This document shows positions 50,630 through 59,808 of a stretch of 64,000 bases of DNA, in pieces (positions within the stretch are counted from its first letter, which is position 1; every line of letters begins with the position of its first letter). The notes below the pieces were generated by a model. It made no database searches and had not been told where the DNA came from. It worked only from the letters and a program-made list of their open reading frames with translations. Position numbers and translations under genes: made by a program. The stretch lies in assembly GCF_000284015.1 (NCBI RefSeq), contig NC_016943.1:2769541-2833540 (forward strand), in the 5' to 3' direction. The stretch is from Blastococcus saxobsidens DD2 (GTDB taxonomy: Bacteria; Actinomycetota; Actinomycetes; Mycobacteriales; Geodermatophilaceae).

Positions 50630-51639
50630 GCATCCCACTTCCATCCGGCGTCCTCGACCAGCTGGCGCAATCCTGCCCGGCGCCCGGCGGCCGCCTCGAC
50701 CGCTCCCTGCCGCTCGGTCTCCGGCGCCAGCGGGACGCCTGCGGCGATCAGCCGGTCCACGGCCGGCGCCGGTGGCGGGTCGGCCTCGTGCACCTTCGCC
50801 CGGTCGACGCCGGCCGTCCCCACGTACCGCTCGACCACGCGAAGGACCGGTTGCACGGCCGAGGCCGGTGGCCGCACCGGCTGCGCGACCCCCGCCCCCA
50901 GCAGGTGCAGCGCGTCGTAGAGCCGCGCCATCGCCAGCGGGGCCGCCGCGCTCGCCGTCCGCGTGCGGAAGTAGTGCAGCACCGGATATGCCTCGTGCTG
51001 CTCGGCCACCGCGACCAGCTGACCGGGCAGCTGCACCAGCTGCTGGACGAAGGCGGGTTCGAACCCCTTCCCGTCCCATCCACCGAGCACGATGCCCTGC
51101 GCGCTGTCTCCCAGCGCGTGCAGTCGCGTGGCCAGCGCCCGGCGGCTCACCACCGCCGACGTCACCGACAGCAGATAGGTGATGGCCAGCGTCATCAGCG
51201 CCAGGCCGCTGAAGCCGGCCACCGCCGAGGCGACCCGCCATCCGGCCGTGCCGGCGACGAAGTCACCGACCCCGAGGGTGGACAGGGTCATCCCGGCGAA
51301 GTAGACGACGTCCGGCAGCGACGCCGGCGCCATGGTGTCTGCGTCGACCACCGCACCGCTGCCCAGGAAGACCAGCGACCACCCGGCCCAGTACACGACG
51401 ATCCAGAGGACGACGGTGAGCCCCAGCAGCAGCGCCCCGGCGGCGCCGAGCAGTCGCGGCTGCCCCGCCCGTCGCCGGTGCAGCCGCAGCAGCGCCCGCC
51501 ACGTGGCCGCGAGCACCCGGTTGGTGATCGGTCCGGCGCTCCCGCCCACCGTGAGCGTCATCGCGGCGACGTCCCACACCACCACCGCGACGACGAGCGC
51601 GCCGGCCACGAGGCAGAGCGCGGAGACGACCGCGCTCAC
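50626..51639 (-). CDS. Two-helix potassium-channel-like protein (Ion_trans_2)
   Basis: 337 residues from GTG 51639. An N-terminal helix, a re-entrant pore loop with TLSTLGVGDF where K+ channels have T-V-G-Y/F-G-D, and two more helices are followed by about 150 cytoplasmic residues without an RCK domain signature. The filter TLGVGD fits a cation channel with altered selectivity. The four-base overlap with MscS suggests a joint osmotic role. Confidence 0.8.
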   Translation of the reverse strand: MSAVVSALCLVAGALVVAVVVWDVAAMTLTVGGSAGPITNRVLAATWRALLRLHRRRAGQPRLLGAAGALLLGLTVVLWIVVYWAGWSLVFLGSGAVVDADTMAPASLPDVVYFAGMTLSTLGVGDFVAGTAGWRVASAVAGFSGLALMTLAITYLLSVTSAVVSRRALATRLHALGDSAQGIVLGGWDGKGFEPAFVQQLVQLPGQLVAVAEQHEAYPVLHYFRTRTASAAAPLAMARLYDALHLLGAGVAQPVRPPASAVQPVLRVVERYVGTAGVDRAKVHEADPPPAPAVDRLIAAGVPLAPETERQGAVEAAAGRRAGLRQLVEDAGWKWDA

Positions 51640-51952
51640 CTGGCGCCGCCGGTCACGGCGCGCGGCACACGGCGGACGTCCCGTCCCCCGACGACGGGCG
51701 GGACGGGCGGGACTCTCCGGCTCACGAGCGGGGCTTCCTTCCTCTCGGCCGGGCCGACGCCGGCCAGGTCTCCCGACCCGGTAGCCACCAGCCGCCGGTG
51801 GGACCCACCGGTCACGAACTTGTCACACAGCGCCTTCGGCGTGCGGTGGCGTGCCGATGCGGCGGGGGGCTCGCGCACCGGCTCCCGGCACCGGACCCCC
51901 CGATCGGGAACCTGGCCTGCACGTCCCGCCGGAGGTCGGCAGACTGAGGGAC
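51640..51952. other. 313-base divergent intergenic region
   Basis: No gene is seen. It separates the channel operon (minus) from the two-component system (plus). A short hairpin (GGCCGGGCCGACGCCGGCC, 51748-51766) and CTTGTCACA at 51822 stand out. CAGACT seven bases before ATG 51953 could be a -10 for a leaderless regulator mRNA. Confidence 0.35.
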
Positions 51953-52630
51953 ATGTCGCGGTCTGTGCTGATCATCGAGGACGACCCGCGGATCCGGCGC
52001 ATGCTCCAGATGACCCTGCAGCGCGAGGGGCTGGAGGTCACCGAGGCCGAGAGCGGAGAAGCTGCCCTGGAGAAGCTGGCCGAGCACCCCTTCGACGTGA
52101 TCCTGCTGGACCTGATGCTGCCGGGCATGGACGGTTTCGAGGTGTGCCGGGAGATCCGCAAGACGTCCAACACCCCGGTGATCATGGTGACCGCCCGCTC
52201 GGACAGCCACGACGTCGTCGCCGGGCTGGAGGCCGGCGCCGACGACTACGTCTCCAAGCCGTTCGTCGTCAAGGAGCTCTCCGCGCGCATCCGTGCGCTG
52301 GCGCGGCGGACCCGCGCCCCCGAACCCCGGGTCCGGCTCACCGTGGGAGACCTGGAGGTCTCACCGAGCGAGGGCACCGTCACCCGGGGCGGCGAGCTGC
52401 TCAACCTGACCCGCACGGAGTTCCGGCTGCTCACCGAGCTCGCCGCGGAGCCCGGGCGCGTGCTCAGCCGCGAGGAGCTGCTGGAACGGGTGTGGGGATA
52501 CGACTACTTCGGTGACTCCCGGCTGGTCGACGTCCACGTGCGCCGGCTGCGCAAGAAGATCGAGCCGGACCCCGCGACCCCGACGCTCGTGACCACCGTC
52601 CGGGGCATGGGCTACCGGGTCCCGGGGTGA
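51953..52630 (+). CDS. OmpR-family response regulator
   Basis: 225 residues from ATG 51953. Receiver domain: acidic pocket IIEDDPRIRRML, phosphoacceptor Asp in DVILLDLMLPGMDGFEV, MVTARS (Thr) and YVSKPFVVKEL (Lys). Winged-helix DNA-binding domain from about 130: LTRTEFRLLTELAAEPGRVL and VDVHVRRLRKKIEPDP. The stop overlaps the histidine kinase start (GTGA). MtrA/PrrA-like by sequence; the target genes are unknown, and a lipoprotein follows in the operon. Confidence 0.93.
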   Translation: MSRSVLIIEDDPRIRRMLQMTLQREGLEVTEAESGEAALEKLAEHPFDVILLDLMLPGMDGFEVCREIRKTSNTPVIMVTARSDSHDVVAGLEAGADDYVSKPFVVKELSARIRALARRTRAPEPRVRLTVGDLEVSPSEGTVTRGGELLNLTRTEFRLLTELAAEPGRVLSREELLERVWGYDYFGDSRLVDVHVRRLRKKIEPDPATPTLVTTVRGMGYRVPG

Positions 52631-54129
52631 CTGCTCCCGCTCCTCCCGCCGACGGGACTCCCTCCGCGGCCGCGGAGGCCCCTCGGCCGGGTGCGGCCGC
52701 GGTCGCGGATCCGGCCGCGCCGTCGCCGGAGCGGAGCCCGCGGCCGGCACCGTTCCGCCTGCGGACGCTGCGCGCCCGGGCGACCGTGGCCTTCACCGCC
52801 GTCACCTTGCTGCTGTCCACCGTGCTCGCCGTCGCCGTCTGGGTGGCGGTCTCCCAGTACCTGCTGCTCCAGCGCGAGCGGGTGACGCTCGCCCAGGCGT
52901 CGACCAACGCCGCCCAGGTGCAGCGGTCGCTGGCCACCGAGGGGCTCAGCGTGGCCCAGCTGCTCGCCCAGCTGCCCCGCGAGACGGGATCGACCTCGCT
53001 GCTGGTCGACGACGGCGCCTGGACGACGACCTCGCTGCTCATCGGCCGGGACGACCTCCCCGCGGCGCTGCGCGAGGCCGTCACCGACGGGGAACCGGTC
53101 CGGCAGCGGATCACCGTCAACGGGGAGACCGTGCTGGCGGTCGCCATCCCCCTCGCCGAGCTCCAGCAGGCCTACGTCGAGGTCTTCCCGCTCTCGGAGC
53201 TGGACAAGACCTACCGGGTCCTCGCCGCTGTGCTCGCCGCCTCCGTGCTCGGTTCCGTGCCGCTGGCCCTCGTGGTCGGCTGGTGGGTCACCGGGCCGAC
53301 GCTGCGCCCCCTCGACCGCATCTCCGCCGCCGCGGCGGCCGTGGCGGGCGGGGCCCTCGACACCCGCATCGACCCGCGCGGCGACCCGTCGCTCATCCCG
53401 ATCGCGACCTCGTTCAACCAGACCGCGGAGGCGCTGGAGGACCGGGTGCTCAGCGATGCCCGCTTCGCCGCCGACGTGAGCCACGAGCTCCGCAGCCCGT
53501 TGACCACCATGCTCGGAGCCCTCGATCTAGTCGAGGCCACGGCCGACCCCGGCGATGCCGACCAGGCGGAGGCGCTCGGGCTGCTCCGCTCCGAGGTGGT
53601 CCGCTTCGAACGGCTCGTCGCCGACCTGCTGGAGATCTCCCGGGCCGACGCCGGCAGCACCGACGCGGCTGTCGAGCCGGTGCAGCTGTCGGCGCTCACC
53701 TGGGAAGTGCTGTCCCGGCGACGCCTGGACGGCAGCGCGACGGATCTGCTCTCGATCGGTGCCGGTGCCGAGGACGTCGTCGTGGCCGGGGACAAGCGGC
53801 GCCTGGAGCGGGTGCTGAGCAACCTGATGGACAACGCGGACCGGCACGCCGGGGGGGTCGTCGCCGTCACCGTCACCCGGGACGGCGACGAGGCGCGGGT
53901 CCTGGTGGACGACGCCGGCCCCGGCGTCCCCGAGGTCGACCGGACGCGCATCTTCGAGCGCTTTGCCCGGGGCGCGGGCAGCATCCGGACCCGGACCGAG
54001 GGCTCCGGGTTGGGGCTGGCCCTCGTGGCCCGGCACGTCCGCGCGATGGGCGGCCGGGTGTCCGTCGAGGACAGCCCCGCCGGCGGCGCCCGGTTCGTCG
54101 TCGAGCTACCCGTGGAGGACGGCCCGTGA
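52627..54129 (+). CDS. Sensor histidine kinase
   Basis: 500 residues from GTG 52627. A Pro-Ala-rich cytoplasmic start, TM1 at about 52-75, an extracytoplasmic sensor of about 120 residues, TM2 at about 197-220, HAMP (GPTLRPLDRISAAAAAVAGG), HisKA with FAADVSHELRSPLTTMLG, and the ATPase: N box RVLSNLMDNADRHAGG, G1 VDDAGPGVPEVD, F box FERFARG and G2 GSGLGLALVARHV. Partner of the regulator just upstream. The small lipoprotein downstream (GTGA overlap) may modulate it, as LpqB does MtrB. Confidence 0.93.
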   Translation: MTAPAPPADGTPSAAAEAPRPGAAAVADPAAPSPERSPRPAPFRLRTLRARATVAFTAVTLLLSTVLAVAVWVAVSQYLLLQRERVTLAQASTNAAQVQRSLATEGLSVAQLLAQLPRETGSTSLLVDDGAWTTTSLLIGRDDLPAALREAVTDGEPVRQRITVNGETVLAVAIPLAELQQAYVEVFPLSELDKTYRVLAAVLAASVLGSVPLALVVGWWVTGPTLRPLDRISAAAAAVAGGALDTRIDPRGDPSLIPIATSFNQTAEALEDRVLSDARFAADVSHELRSPLTTMLGALDLVEATADPGDADQAEALGLLRSEVVRFERLVADLLEISRADAGSTDAAVEPVQLSALTWEVLSRRRLDGSATDLLSIGAGAEDVVVAGDKRRLERVLSNLMDNADRHAGGVVAVTVTRDGDEARVLVDDAGPGVPEVDRTRIFERFARGAGSIRTRTEGSGLGLALVARHVRAMGGRVSVEDSPAGGARFVVELPVEDGP

Positions 54130-54692
54130 GAGTGATCCTCGTACTGCTGTGCGGGCTGCTCCTGCTGGCCGGGTGCGGTGTCGAGCCGCAGGCCGCCCCT
54201 CAGCCGCTCACCGTCCCCGCCCCCCAGACGTCCCAGCCGGCACGCTCGTCCGACACCGCAGGACTGGAACTGACCGTCTACTTCGTGCGAGGCGCCGATC
54301 TGGTGCCGGCCCGGCGCACGGTCGACTTCCTGACCCCGGCGGAGGCGCTCGATGCGCTGGTCGCCGGGCCGACCCGCGCGGAGGTCATCGCCGGGCTGCG
54401 GACTGCGCTGGCCCCGCAGGTCCTGTCGGTGGACGTCGGCCTGCCCGGCGGGATCACCTCGGTGGCGGTGACCACGGAGTTCACCGGCATCAGCGGCGGC
54501 AACCAGCTGCTCGCCGTCGCGCAGGTGGTCTGGACGCTGACCGGTCTGGAGGGCACCCAGCAGGTGCGGTTCCTCCTCGACGGTGTCCCCGTGGAGGTGC
54601 CCACCGACACCGGGCTCACCGAAGCCCCGGTGGGCCGGGACAACTTCAGCTCGGTGGCTCCTCCAGCGAGCCCCGGGTCGCCCCCCCGGTGA
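54126..54692 (+). CDS. GerMN-domain lipoprotein
   Basis: 188 residues from GTG 54126, overlapping the kinase stop. Signal peptide with lipobox LLLLAGCGVEP. The GerMN domain includes LTVYFVRGADLVPARRTV, LVAGPTRAEVIAGLRTALAP and LLAVAQVVWTLTGLEGTQQV. The arrangement regulator-kinase-GerMN lipoprotein parallels mtrA-mtrB-lpqB, but this protein is far shorter than LpqB (about 580 residues) and lacks its beta-propeller, so it is a miniature analogue. Confidence 0.85.
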   Translation: MRVILVLLCGLLLLAGCGVEPQAAPQPLTVPAPQTSQPARSSDTAGLELTVYFVRGADLVPARRTVDFLTPAEALDALVAGPTRAEVIAGLRTALAPQVLSVDVGLPGGITSVAVTTEFTGISGGNQLLAVAQVVWTLTGLEGTQQVRFLLDGVPVEVPTDTGLTEAPVGRDNFSSVAPPASPGSPPR

Positions 54693-54808
54693 CCGGCGCC
54701 GGTCGCACCACCGTCGCGGCCGCCTCCGCCGCTGCGGGCTCCGGAGCTGCCGCGTCCCCGGAACACCCGCCGCACTAAGGTCTCGCGGGTGACGCCAGGA
54801 TCTTGCGC

Positions 54809-56179
54809 GTGAGCCGTCCGCACCCCGTCGGCCGTTTCTGGCGCCTGATGCGCGGTTCCCTGTGGCCGCTGCCGCTGGTCGCCGTCACCCTCGCCGTCAC
54901 CCTCGGCCTGCTGATGCCGGTGCTGGACGGGTACGTGGGCACCCCGGACGAGAGCTCACCGCTGAACTTCGTGTTCGGTGGCGGCCCGGCCGCGGCGCGT
55001 GACCTGCTGGCCGCCATCGCCGGCTCGCTGATCTCGGTGACCGGCGTGATCTTCTCCCTCACCGTCGTCGCGCTGCAGCTGGGCAGCAGCCAGTACTCCC
55101 CCCGCCTGCTGCAGACCTTCGCCACCGACCCGGTGGTGCAGGCGACGCTGGGCCAGCTGACGGCCACCTTCGTCTACGCGCTCACGGTGCTCAGGACGGT
55201 CCGCACCGAGGACGCCGACGGCCCGGCCTTCGTGCCACGCCTGTCGATCACCCTGGCGTTCGTCCTGGCCCTGGGCAGCGTGGCGGCGCTGGTCTTCTTC
55301 CTCGGGCACCTCGCCCGCTCGTTGCGGGTCGAGGTGATGCTGCGCGACGTCCACGACGAGGCGAGGGAGGCGATCCAGCGGGCCGGCGAGGAGCCGGACG
55401 AGCCCCCGATCGGGCTGCCCCCGGGCCCGGGCACACCGGTCGAGGCGGTCACCAGCGGCTTCCTCGTCGCCGTGGACGAGGAGCGCGTGATCGAGCAGGC
55501 GCGCGCACAGGACGCCGTGGTGGCCCTCTCCCCGCGCATGGGCGACTCCGTGGTGGCCGGCACACCACTGGCGCACGTGTGGTCCCGCTCCGGTGCCCCG
55601 CTGCAGGACCGGGAGGAGCTGGCCGGCGCGATCGCCGGCGCGGTGGCGGTCTCCCACGAGCGGACTCCGGAGGAGGACCCCGCCTACAGCCTCCGCAAGA
55701 TCGTCGACATCGCCGGGCGCGCGCTCTCGTCGGGGATCAACGACCCGACGACCGCGGTGCACGCGCTGTCGCACGTCTCGGCCGTGCTCGGCGACCTGCT
55801 GCCGCGGTACACCGCCGTCTCGGCCCGCCGCGACAGGGACGGGGTGGTGCGGCTGGTGCTCCCCCGGTGGACCGCCCAGGCACTCCTGCGGCTCGGCCTG
55901 GAGGAACCGCTGGAGTACGCGTCCGGCCAGCCGGCCGTGCTGCGGCGGATCGCCGGCCTGCTGCGCGAGCTCGGCTGGCGGTTGCGCGGCCAAGGCCTGG
56001 ACGCCGAACTGCAGGCGCTGACCGACCGCACGGCGAAGCTGGCGGTGGAGACCACCTCGGTGGACGAGCGCGAGGCAGCACTGTGGCGCGCGGCCGTCGA
56101 GGATGCGCTGGCCGGGCGGTGGCCGGTCGCCGCAGGGTTGATCCCGCCGCCCGCCGCCGCCGACCCGCAGCCCCGCTGA
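54809..56179 (+). CDS. DUF2254 membrane protein
   Basis: 456 residues from GTG 54809. Four N-terminal membrane helices, with SLISVTGVIFSLTVVALQLG and SSQYSPRLLQTFATDPVVQA between them, both typical of DUF2254. The large soluble C-terminal part has YSLRKIVDIAGRALSSGIND and PTTAVHALSHVS. Function unknown; predicted integral membrane protein. It is transcribed with the two-component operon or on its own. Confidence 0.88.
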   Translation: MSRPHPVGRFWRLMRGSLWPLPLVAVTLAVTLGLLMPVLDGYVGTPDESSPLNFVFGGGPAAARDLLAAIAGSLISVTGVIFSLTVVALQLGSSQYSPRLLQTFATDPVVQATLGQLTATFVYALTVLRTVRTEDADGPAFVPRLSITLAFVLALGSVAALVFFLGHLARSLRVEVMLRDVHDEAREAIQRAGEEPDEPPIGLPPGPGTPVEAVTSGFLVAVDEERVIEQARAQDAVVALSPRMGDSVVAGTPLAHVWSRSGAPLQDREELAGAIAGAVAVSHERTPEEDPAYSLRKIVDIAGRALSSGINDPTTAVHALSHVSAVLGDLLPRYTAVSARRDRDGVVRLVLPRWTAQALLRLGLEEPLEYASGQPAVLRRIAGLLRELGWRLRGQGLDAELQALTDRTAKLAVETTSVDEREAALWRAAVEDALAGRWPVAAGLIPPPAAADPQPR

Positions 56180-56216
56180 CCGCCGGGCCCGCCCAGCAGT
56201 GTGGCGGGCACGGCGG
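56180..56216. terminator. Bidirectional terminator hairpin
   Basis: CCGCCGGGCCCGCC (56180-56193) pairs with GGCGGGCACGGCGG (56203-56216) with one mismatch around a nine-base loop. It begins at the DUF2254 stop and lies 28 bases from the end of the convergent gene at 56244. Confidence 0.6.
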
Positions 56217-56243
56217 GACGATCGGCGTCCCGGTTTCTGCGCG

Positions 56244-56726
56244 TCAGCTGGCGAGGACCTGCGGTGAGGCGACCTTCAGGTGCGCGTTGGCCCACCGTGC
56301 CTGGCGCAGCGACTCCGGGTGGCACTTCTCGGCGACGTCCAGCAGCTCCTGCTCCTTGGCTCCCTGCGCACCCTGGGCCAGCAGCTCCCAGTCCACCGAG
56401 GTGCCGGCCGCCTCCCGGTACAGGTGGCGCAGATCGGTCAGCAGCAGCAGCCCTGGAACCGACCGGCGTCCCATGAGGTCCGACGCCCGCTGCTTCATCG
56501 CGGCCAGGATGCTCGGGTCCTCCGACGCCTCCGGGTCGAGGTCCAGCCCGAAGTCCCGCCCGATCCGGGCGAGGTCGGCCACGTGCTGGCGCGACCACTT
56601 GGCCATGTCGCGCGTGACGTAGCAGACCTCGTGGTCGGCCTTGTGCTTGTCCGACATGGACGTCAGCACGGTGACCAGGTGGTTCTCCGAACGGTGCAGC
56701 TCCTCGATCGCCATGTCCAGTTTCAT
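56244..56726 (-). CDS. Helical protein linked to the molybdopterin oxidoreductase
   Basis: 160 residues from ATG 56726, overlapping the oxidoreductase stop (ATGA). All-helical, with His/Glu-rich helices (IEELHRSENHLVTVL, MSDKHKADHEVCYVTRDMA, SRQHVADLARIGRDFGLDL) that resemble a ferritin- or hemerythrin-like four-helix bundle; metal binding is possible but not shown. Its promoter is presumably that of the oxidoreductase gene, which is now split by a mobile element 1.2 kb upstream, so its expression may be lost or rewired. Confidence 0.65.
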   Translation of the reverse strand: MKLDMAIEELHRSENHLVTVLTSMSDKHKADHEVCYVTRDMAKWSRQHVADLARIGRDFGLDLDPEASEDPSILAAMKQRASDLMGRRSVPGLLLLTDLRHLYREAAGTSVDWELLAQGAQGAKEQELLDVAEKCHPESLRQARWANAHLKVASPQVLAS

Positions 56727-57904
56727 GCCGTGCCTCCCACCAGCTCCTGTGCGCGGGCGCTGTCGCCGCCCCGGGTCGGGGGCACGGTGCCGGTCACCGG
56801 CGCCGACCCCGTGGTCGTCGGCGCAGGGGCGGGCGTGCCCTTTCCCGATGCCACGCGCTCCGCCTGCGCCGCCGCGGTCTTGAAGATCGGTTGCTTGGAC
56901 ACCGGGTCCCAGTCGGTGAGGGTCAGCTCGTTGGCCGCCCGGCCGGCCTCCTTCTTCTTCGGCTGGGATCCATCCTTGGTGTCCCAGTAGCCGTAGTGGA
57001 ACGGCAGGAAGAGCACCCCGGGACGGATGCCGCTGATCCGCAGCCGGGCCCGCACCCGGCCGCGCGGGGTGGTCACCTCGAGGACGTCGCCCTCGGTCCA
57101 GCCGCGGTCGGTCGCATCGCTCGCCGACATCTCCACCCAGACCTCCGGGGCGGCGGCGTCCAGCTGCGGTGCCCGCTTGGTCTTCGTCCGGGTGTGGAAG
57201 TGGTACAGCGTGCGGCCGGTGATCAGCTGGAAGGGGAACTCCTCGCTCGGCAGCTCGTGCGGGCCGATGTACTCGGCGGCCTTGAGCACCGCCTTGCCGG
57301 TCGGGTTCATCGCCCGGTACTCGGTCTCCTCGACCGGGGCCCCGGTGATCATGTCCCGGCCGTAGCTCTCGCAGTAGTCCGGCTGCGCCCAGAACTGCCC
57401 GTCGACATAGATCCGCTCCGTGCCGTCGGGGTTGTCCTCGTTGCACGGCCACTGGATGCCGCTGCCACCCCGCAGCTTGGCGTAGGACATGCCGGAGTAG
57501 TCGCACGGCCGGCCGCGGCTGCACTCCTTCCAGCCCTCGAACGCACCTTCGGCGTCCGACCACTTCACCAGCGGCCGGCCGTCCTTGTCCTCCAGGCCCA
57601 TCCGGTGCGCGAAGTCGATGAGGATGTCCAGGTCGGACTTCGCCTCACCCGGTGGCTCCACCGCCTTCTCCGACAGGTGCACGGTGCGGTCGACGTTGGT
57701 GAAGGTCCCGGTCTTCTCGCCCCACGTGGCGGCGGGCAGGACGACGTCGGCCAGCTGGGCGGTCTCGGTCAGGAAGATGTCCTGGACGACGAGGAACAGC
57801 CGGTCCTGCTGGAGCAGCGCGCGGATCCGCGCCAGCTCGGGCAGGGAGACCGCCGGGTTGGTGGCGGTCACGTACAGAAAGCGGATCGAGCCCTCTTCGA
57901 TGTA
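56723..57904 (-). pseudogene. 3' half of a molybdopterin oxidoreductase gene (formate dehydrogenase/NasA-like)
   Basis: The frame opens at the element junction with YIEEGSIRFLYVTATNPAVS and runs 393 codons: TAQLADVVLPAATWGEKTGT, TGRTLYHFHTRTKTKRA and the molydopterin-dinucleotide-binding domain (VWVEMSASDATDRGWTEGD, GVLFLPFHYGYWDTKDG). It is the second half of the catalytic subunit whose first half lies at 61126-62403. A GTG (VTATNP) could start a headless product, but without the N-terminal half no enzyme can form. Confidence 0.85.
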
Positions 57905-58012
57905 TATCGGTGGAGGCGCATATCGGAACCACCTCCTATTGCCCGTCTCCGGTCGGCTCCGCCGACGACGGCGGGGAGGGAGCCTGGTCGTCGGTGGGAG
58001 AGCGTCGTGGTG

Positions 58013-59467
58013 TCAGGCCCGTCGCATGGCGGCGTACTGGCTCCAGTCCCGGGCGGCGAGGGCGGCCCAGCGGGTGGCGGTGTTCGTGCTGAGGCCGAGC
58101 AGTTCGGCCAGGATCGGCACCGGCATCCGGGCGGCGAGGTCGAACATCGCGGCCTTGCGGGCGGCGGAGGGCCGGATGCCCAGAGCGACGAGCTGGGAGC
58201 GGATGTTCTCGGTGACCAGGTGCTTTCCGGGCAGACCGCCGGGAAACAGCCAGCGGTCGGGGCGGCTGGCGTAGGAGGCCTGGCCGCGGCGGGCCAGCTG
58301 GTCGAGCACGAGCCGGTCGAGCGGATCGGGCAGCTGGATGGGGGCTGCGTCGAAGGTGACGGTCACGGCTCCGTCGGGCTCGGTGGTGATCTGGTCGGCG
58401 CGCATGCGGCAGATCCGGGCCAGCGGCTGGGCGAACAGCAGCATGAACAGCCCGCCGATGCGGACATAGAGGCGGATGTCGTCGTCGTGCAGCAGCCGCT
58501 CGACCTGCTGCCAGCGGCGCTGGTCGGAGAGGGTGACCTGCGGCAGCGGCCGCTCGGCGCCGGGAACGTGCAGGTCGGAGCCGACGCCGCTGCGTTGTGT
58601 CCAGTCCAGGAACACCTTCAGGCTTCGGCCGCGGCCGGGATGGCTGACCAGGTAGTCGTCGAGCTGGGCCTGGGTGGCGGTGGCGAGGGTGGCGTTGTGC
58701 TCGTCGAGCCAGCGCAGGAACCGGGCGGCACCGAGCACGGCGGCGCGGGCGTGCTGCACCCCGCCGCGGGTGACCCGGTCACGCTCGCCGAGGAGCCGTA
58801 GCCGGCGCAGCAGCTGCCAGCGGGCGAATCGGTCAATCACCTCGGCGTGGGGTTTGGGCAGGTCGGTGAGGAGCTCGCGCAGCCACGGGACGATGCGTTC
58901 GACGGCCAGCTGGTAGGGCGGCAGGACGCCGAGCGCGGCGAGCAGATCGCGCACGTAGTCGACCGACCGGGTGGCCGGCAGAGCCGCGAAGGCGGCGTGG
59001 GAGATCTCCAGCTCGCCGCGGGCCATGTCCCGCAGGATGTCCGGGCGGGCCGAGGCACGGGTCAGCCAGTAGAGCGTGGTCTGCGGCCGCGGCCCGGCCA
59101 TCAGGGCGTCGAAGACCGGCTGCAGCTTCGGGTGGATGTCTCCGGTCGGGTCGGTGAGCAGCTCGGTGAGCTGCTGGCGCAGGGTGCAGGGCCCGCAGTG
59201 GCGGCCGAATGGGCTGTCTTCGCGGCCGCAGGACGGGCAGGCGTAGACCGGCTCGTGGCCGGTGCAGCCGGCGCAGGCCGGGCGGCGCTGCGGGTCGTAG
59301 AAGGCCAGCACCTTCAGCTGGCCGCAGCCCGGGCACGGCTTGGCCGTGCGACGGAAGCGCAGCATGCAGCGCTGGCAGACCCGCTGCTCGAGGATCTTCC
59401 GATGGCAGGGCCGCAGCTCGCCGCACTGCCCGCAGGTGGTGGTCGACCAGCCGCGCGGAGCGCTCAC
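58013..59467 (-). CDS. Zinc-ribbon protein with degenerate integrase-like C-terminus (mobile element)
   Basis: 484 residues from GTG 59467, overlapping the HTH gene. The first 110 residues hold several Cys-x2-Cys pairs (TTCGQCGELRPC, RVCQRCMLRF, KPCPGCGQLK, PACAGCTG, YACPSCGRE, HCGPC), enough for four or so zinc ribbons. Residues 250-480 follow the integrase layout (core-binding SHPGRGRSLKVFLDWTQRSG; FMLLFAQPLARICRMRADQI; KAAMFDLAARMPVPILAELL; AARDWSQYAAMRR), but the H-x-x-R box is missing. Probably an accessory recombinase or DNA-targeting subunit of the element. I know no defined function. Confidence 0.72.
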   Translation of the reverse strand: MSAPRGWSTTTCGQCGELRPCHRKILEQRVCQRCMLRFRRTAKPCPGCGQLKVLAFYDPQRRPACAGCTGHEPVYACPSCGREDSPFGRHCGPCTLRQQLTELLTDPTGDIHPKLQPVFDALMAGPRPQTTLYWLTRASARPDILRDMARGELEISHAAFAALPATRSVDYVRDLLAALGVLPPYQLAVERIVPWLRELLTDLPKPHAEVIDRFARWQLLRRLRLLGERDRVTRGGVQHARAAVLGAARFLRWLDEHNATLATATQAQLDDYLVSHPGRGRSLKVFLDWTQRSGVGSDLHVPGAERPLPQVTLSDQRRWQQVERLLHDDDIRLYVRIGGLFMLLFAQPLARICRMRADQITTEPDGAVTVTFDAAPIQLPDPLDRLVLDQLARRGQASYASRPDRWLFPGGLPGKHLVTENIRSQLVALGIRPSAARKAAMFDLAARMPVPILAELLGLSTNTATRWAALAARDWSQYAAMRRA

Positions 59468-59808
59468 CGGTCCTCGTGCGGGCGCCGGACGGTGGCGCGG
59501 ATCGGGCGGAGGTCACCGATGCCCAGCCCCTCCCGCGCCGCATCGACGGTGCCGGTCTTGGCCTGTTCGGCCTGTTCGACGACGGGTTCGAGCAGCTCGG
59601 CGGGGGTGCAGCCGAGAATGTCGCAGAGCGCGGCGAGCAGGTCGACGTTGACCCGCTGCGGCGGGGTGGTGACCAGCTTGTGCACGTACTGGCGGGTCAG
59701 GTGCACCCCGCGCTCGGCCAGCAGCGGCACCAACTCGCTGGTCTGGAAGATGCCGCGGGAGGCCATCACCTGCCGCAGGTGCCAGCGCATCACCAGCCGC
59801 CGAGTCAT
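59464..59808 (-). CDS. XRE-type helix-turn-helix protein (mobile element)
   Basis: 114 residues from ATG 59808, overlapping the integrase stop (ATGA). The HTH covers residues 8-75: MRWHLRQVMASRGIFQTSEL, LAERGVHLTRQYVHKLVTTP and NVDLLAALCDILGCTPAELL, like the Cro/CI HTH_26 group. The C-terminal 40 residues are charged. As in other recombinase cassettes (TnpC of Tn554, for example), it could control excision or transcription. Position between two recombinase-type genes supports an element-encoded regulator. Confidence 0.82.
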   Translation of the reverse strand: MTRRLVMRWHLRQVMASRGIFQTSELVPLLAERGVHLTRQYVHKLVTTPPQRVNVDLLAALCDILGCTPAELLEPVVEQAEQAKTGTVDAAREGLGIGDLRPIRATVRRPHEDR

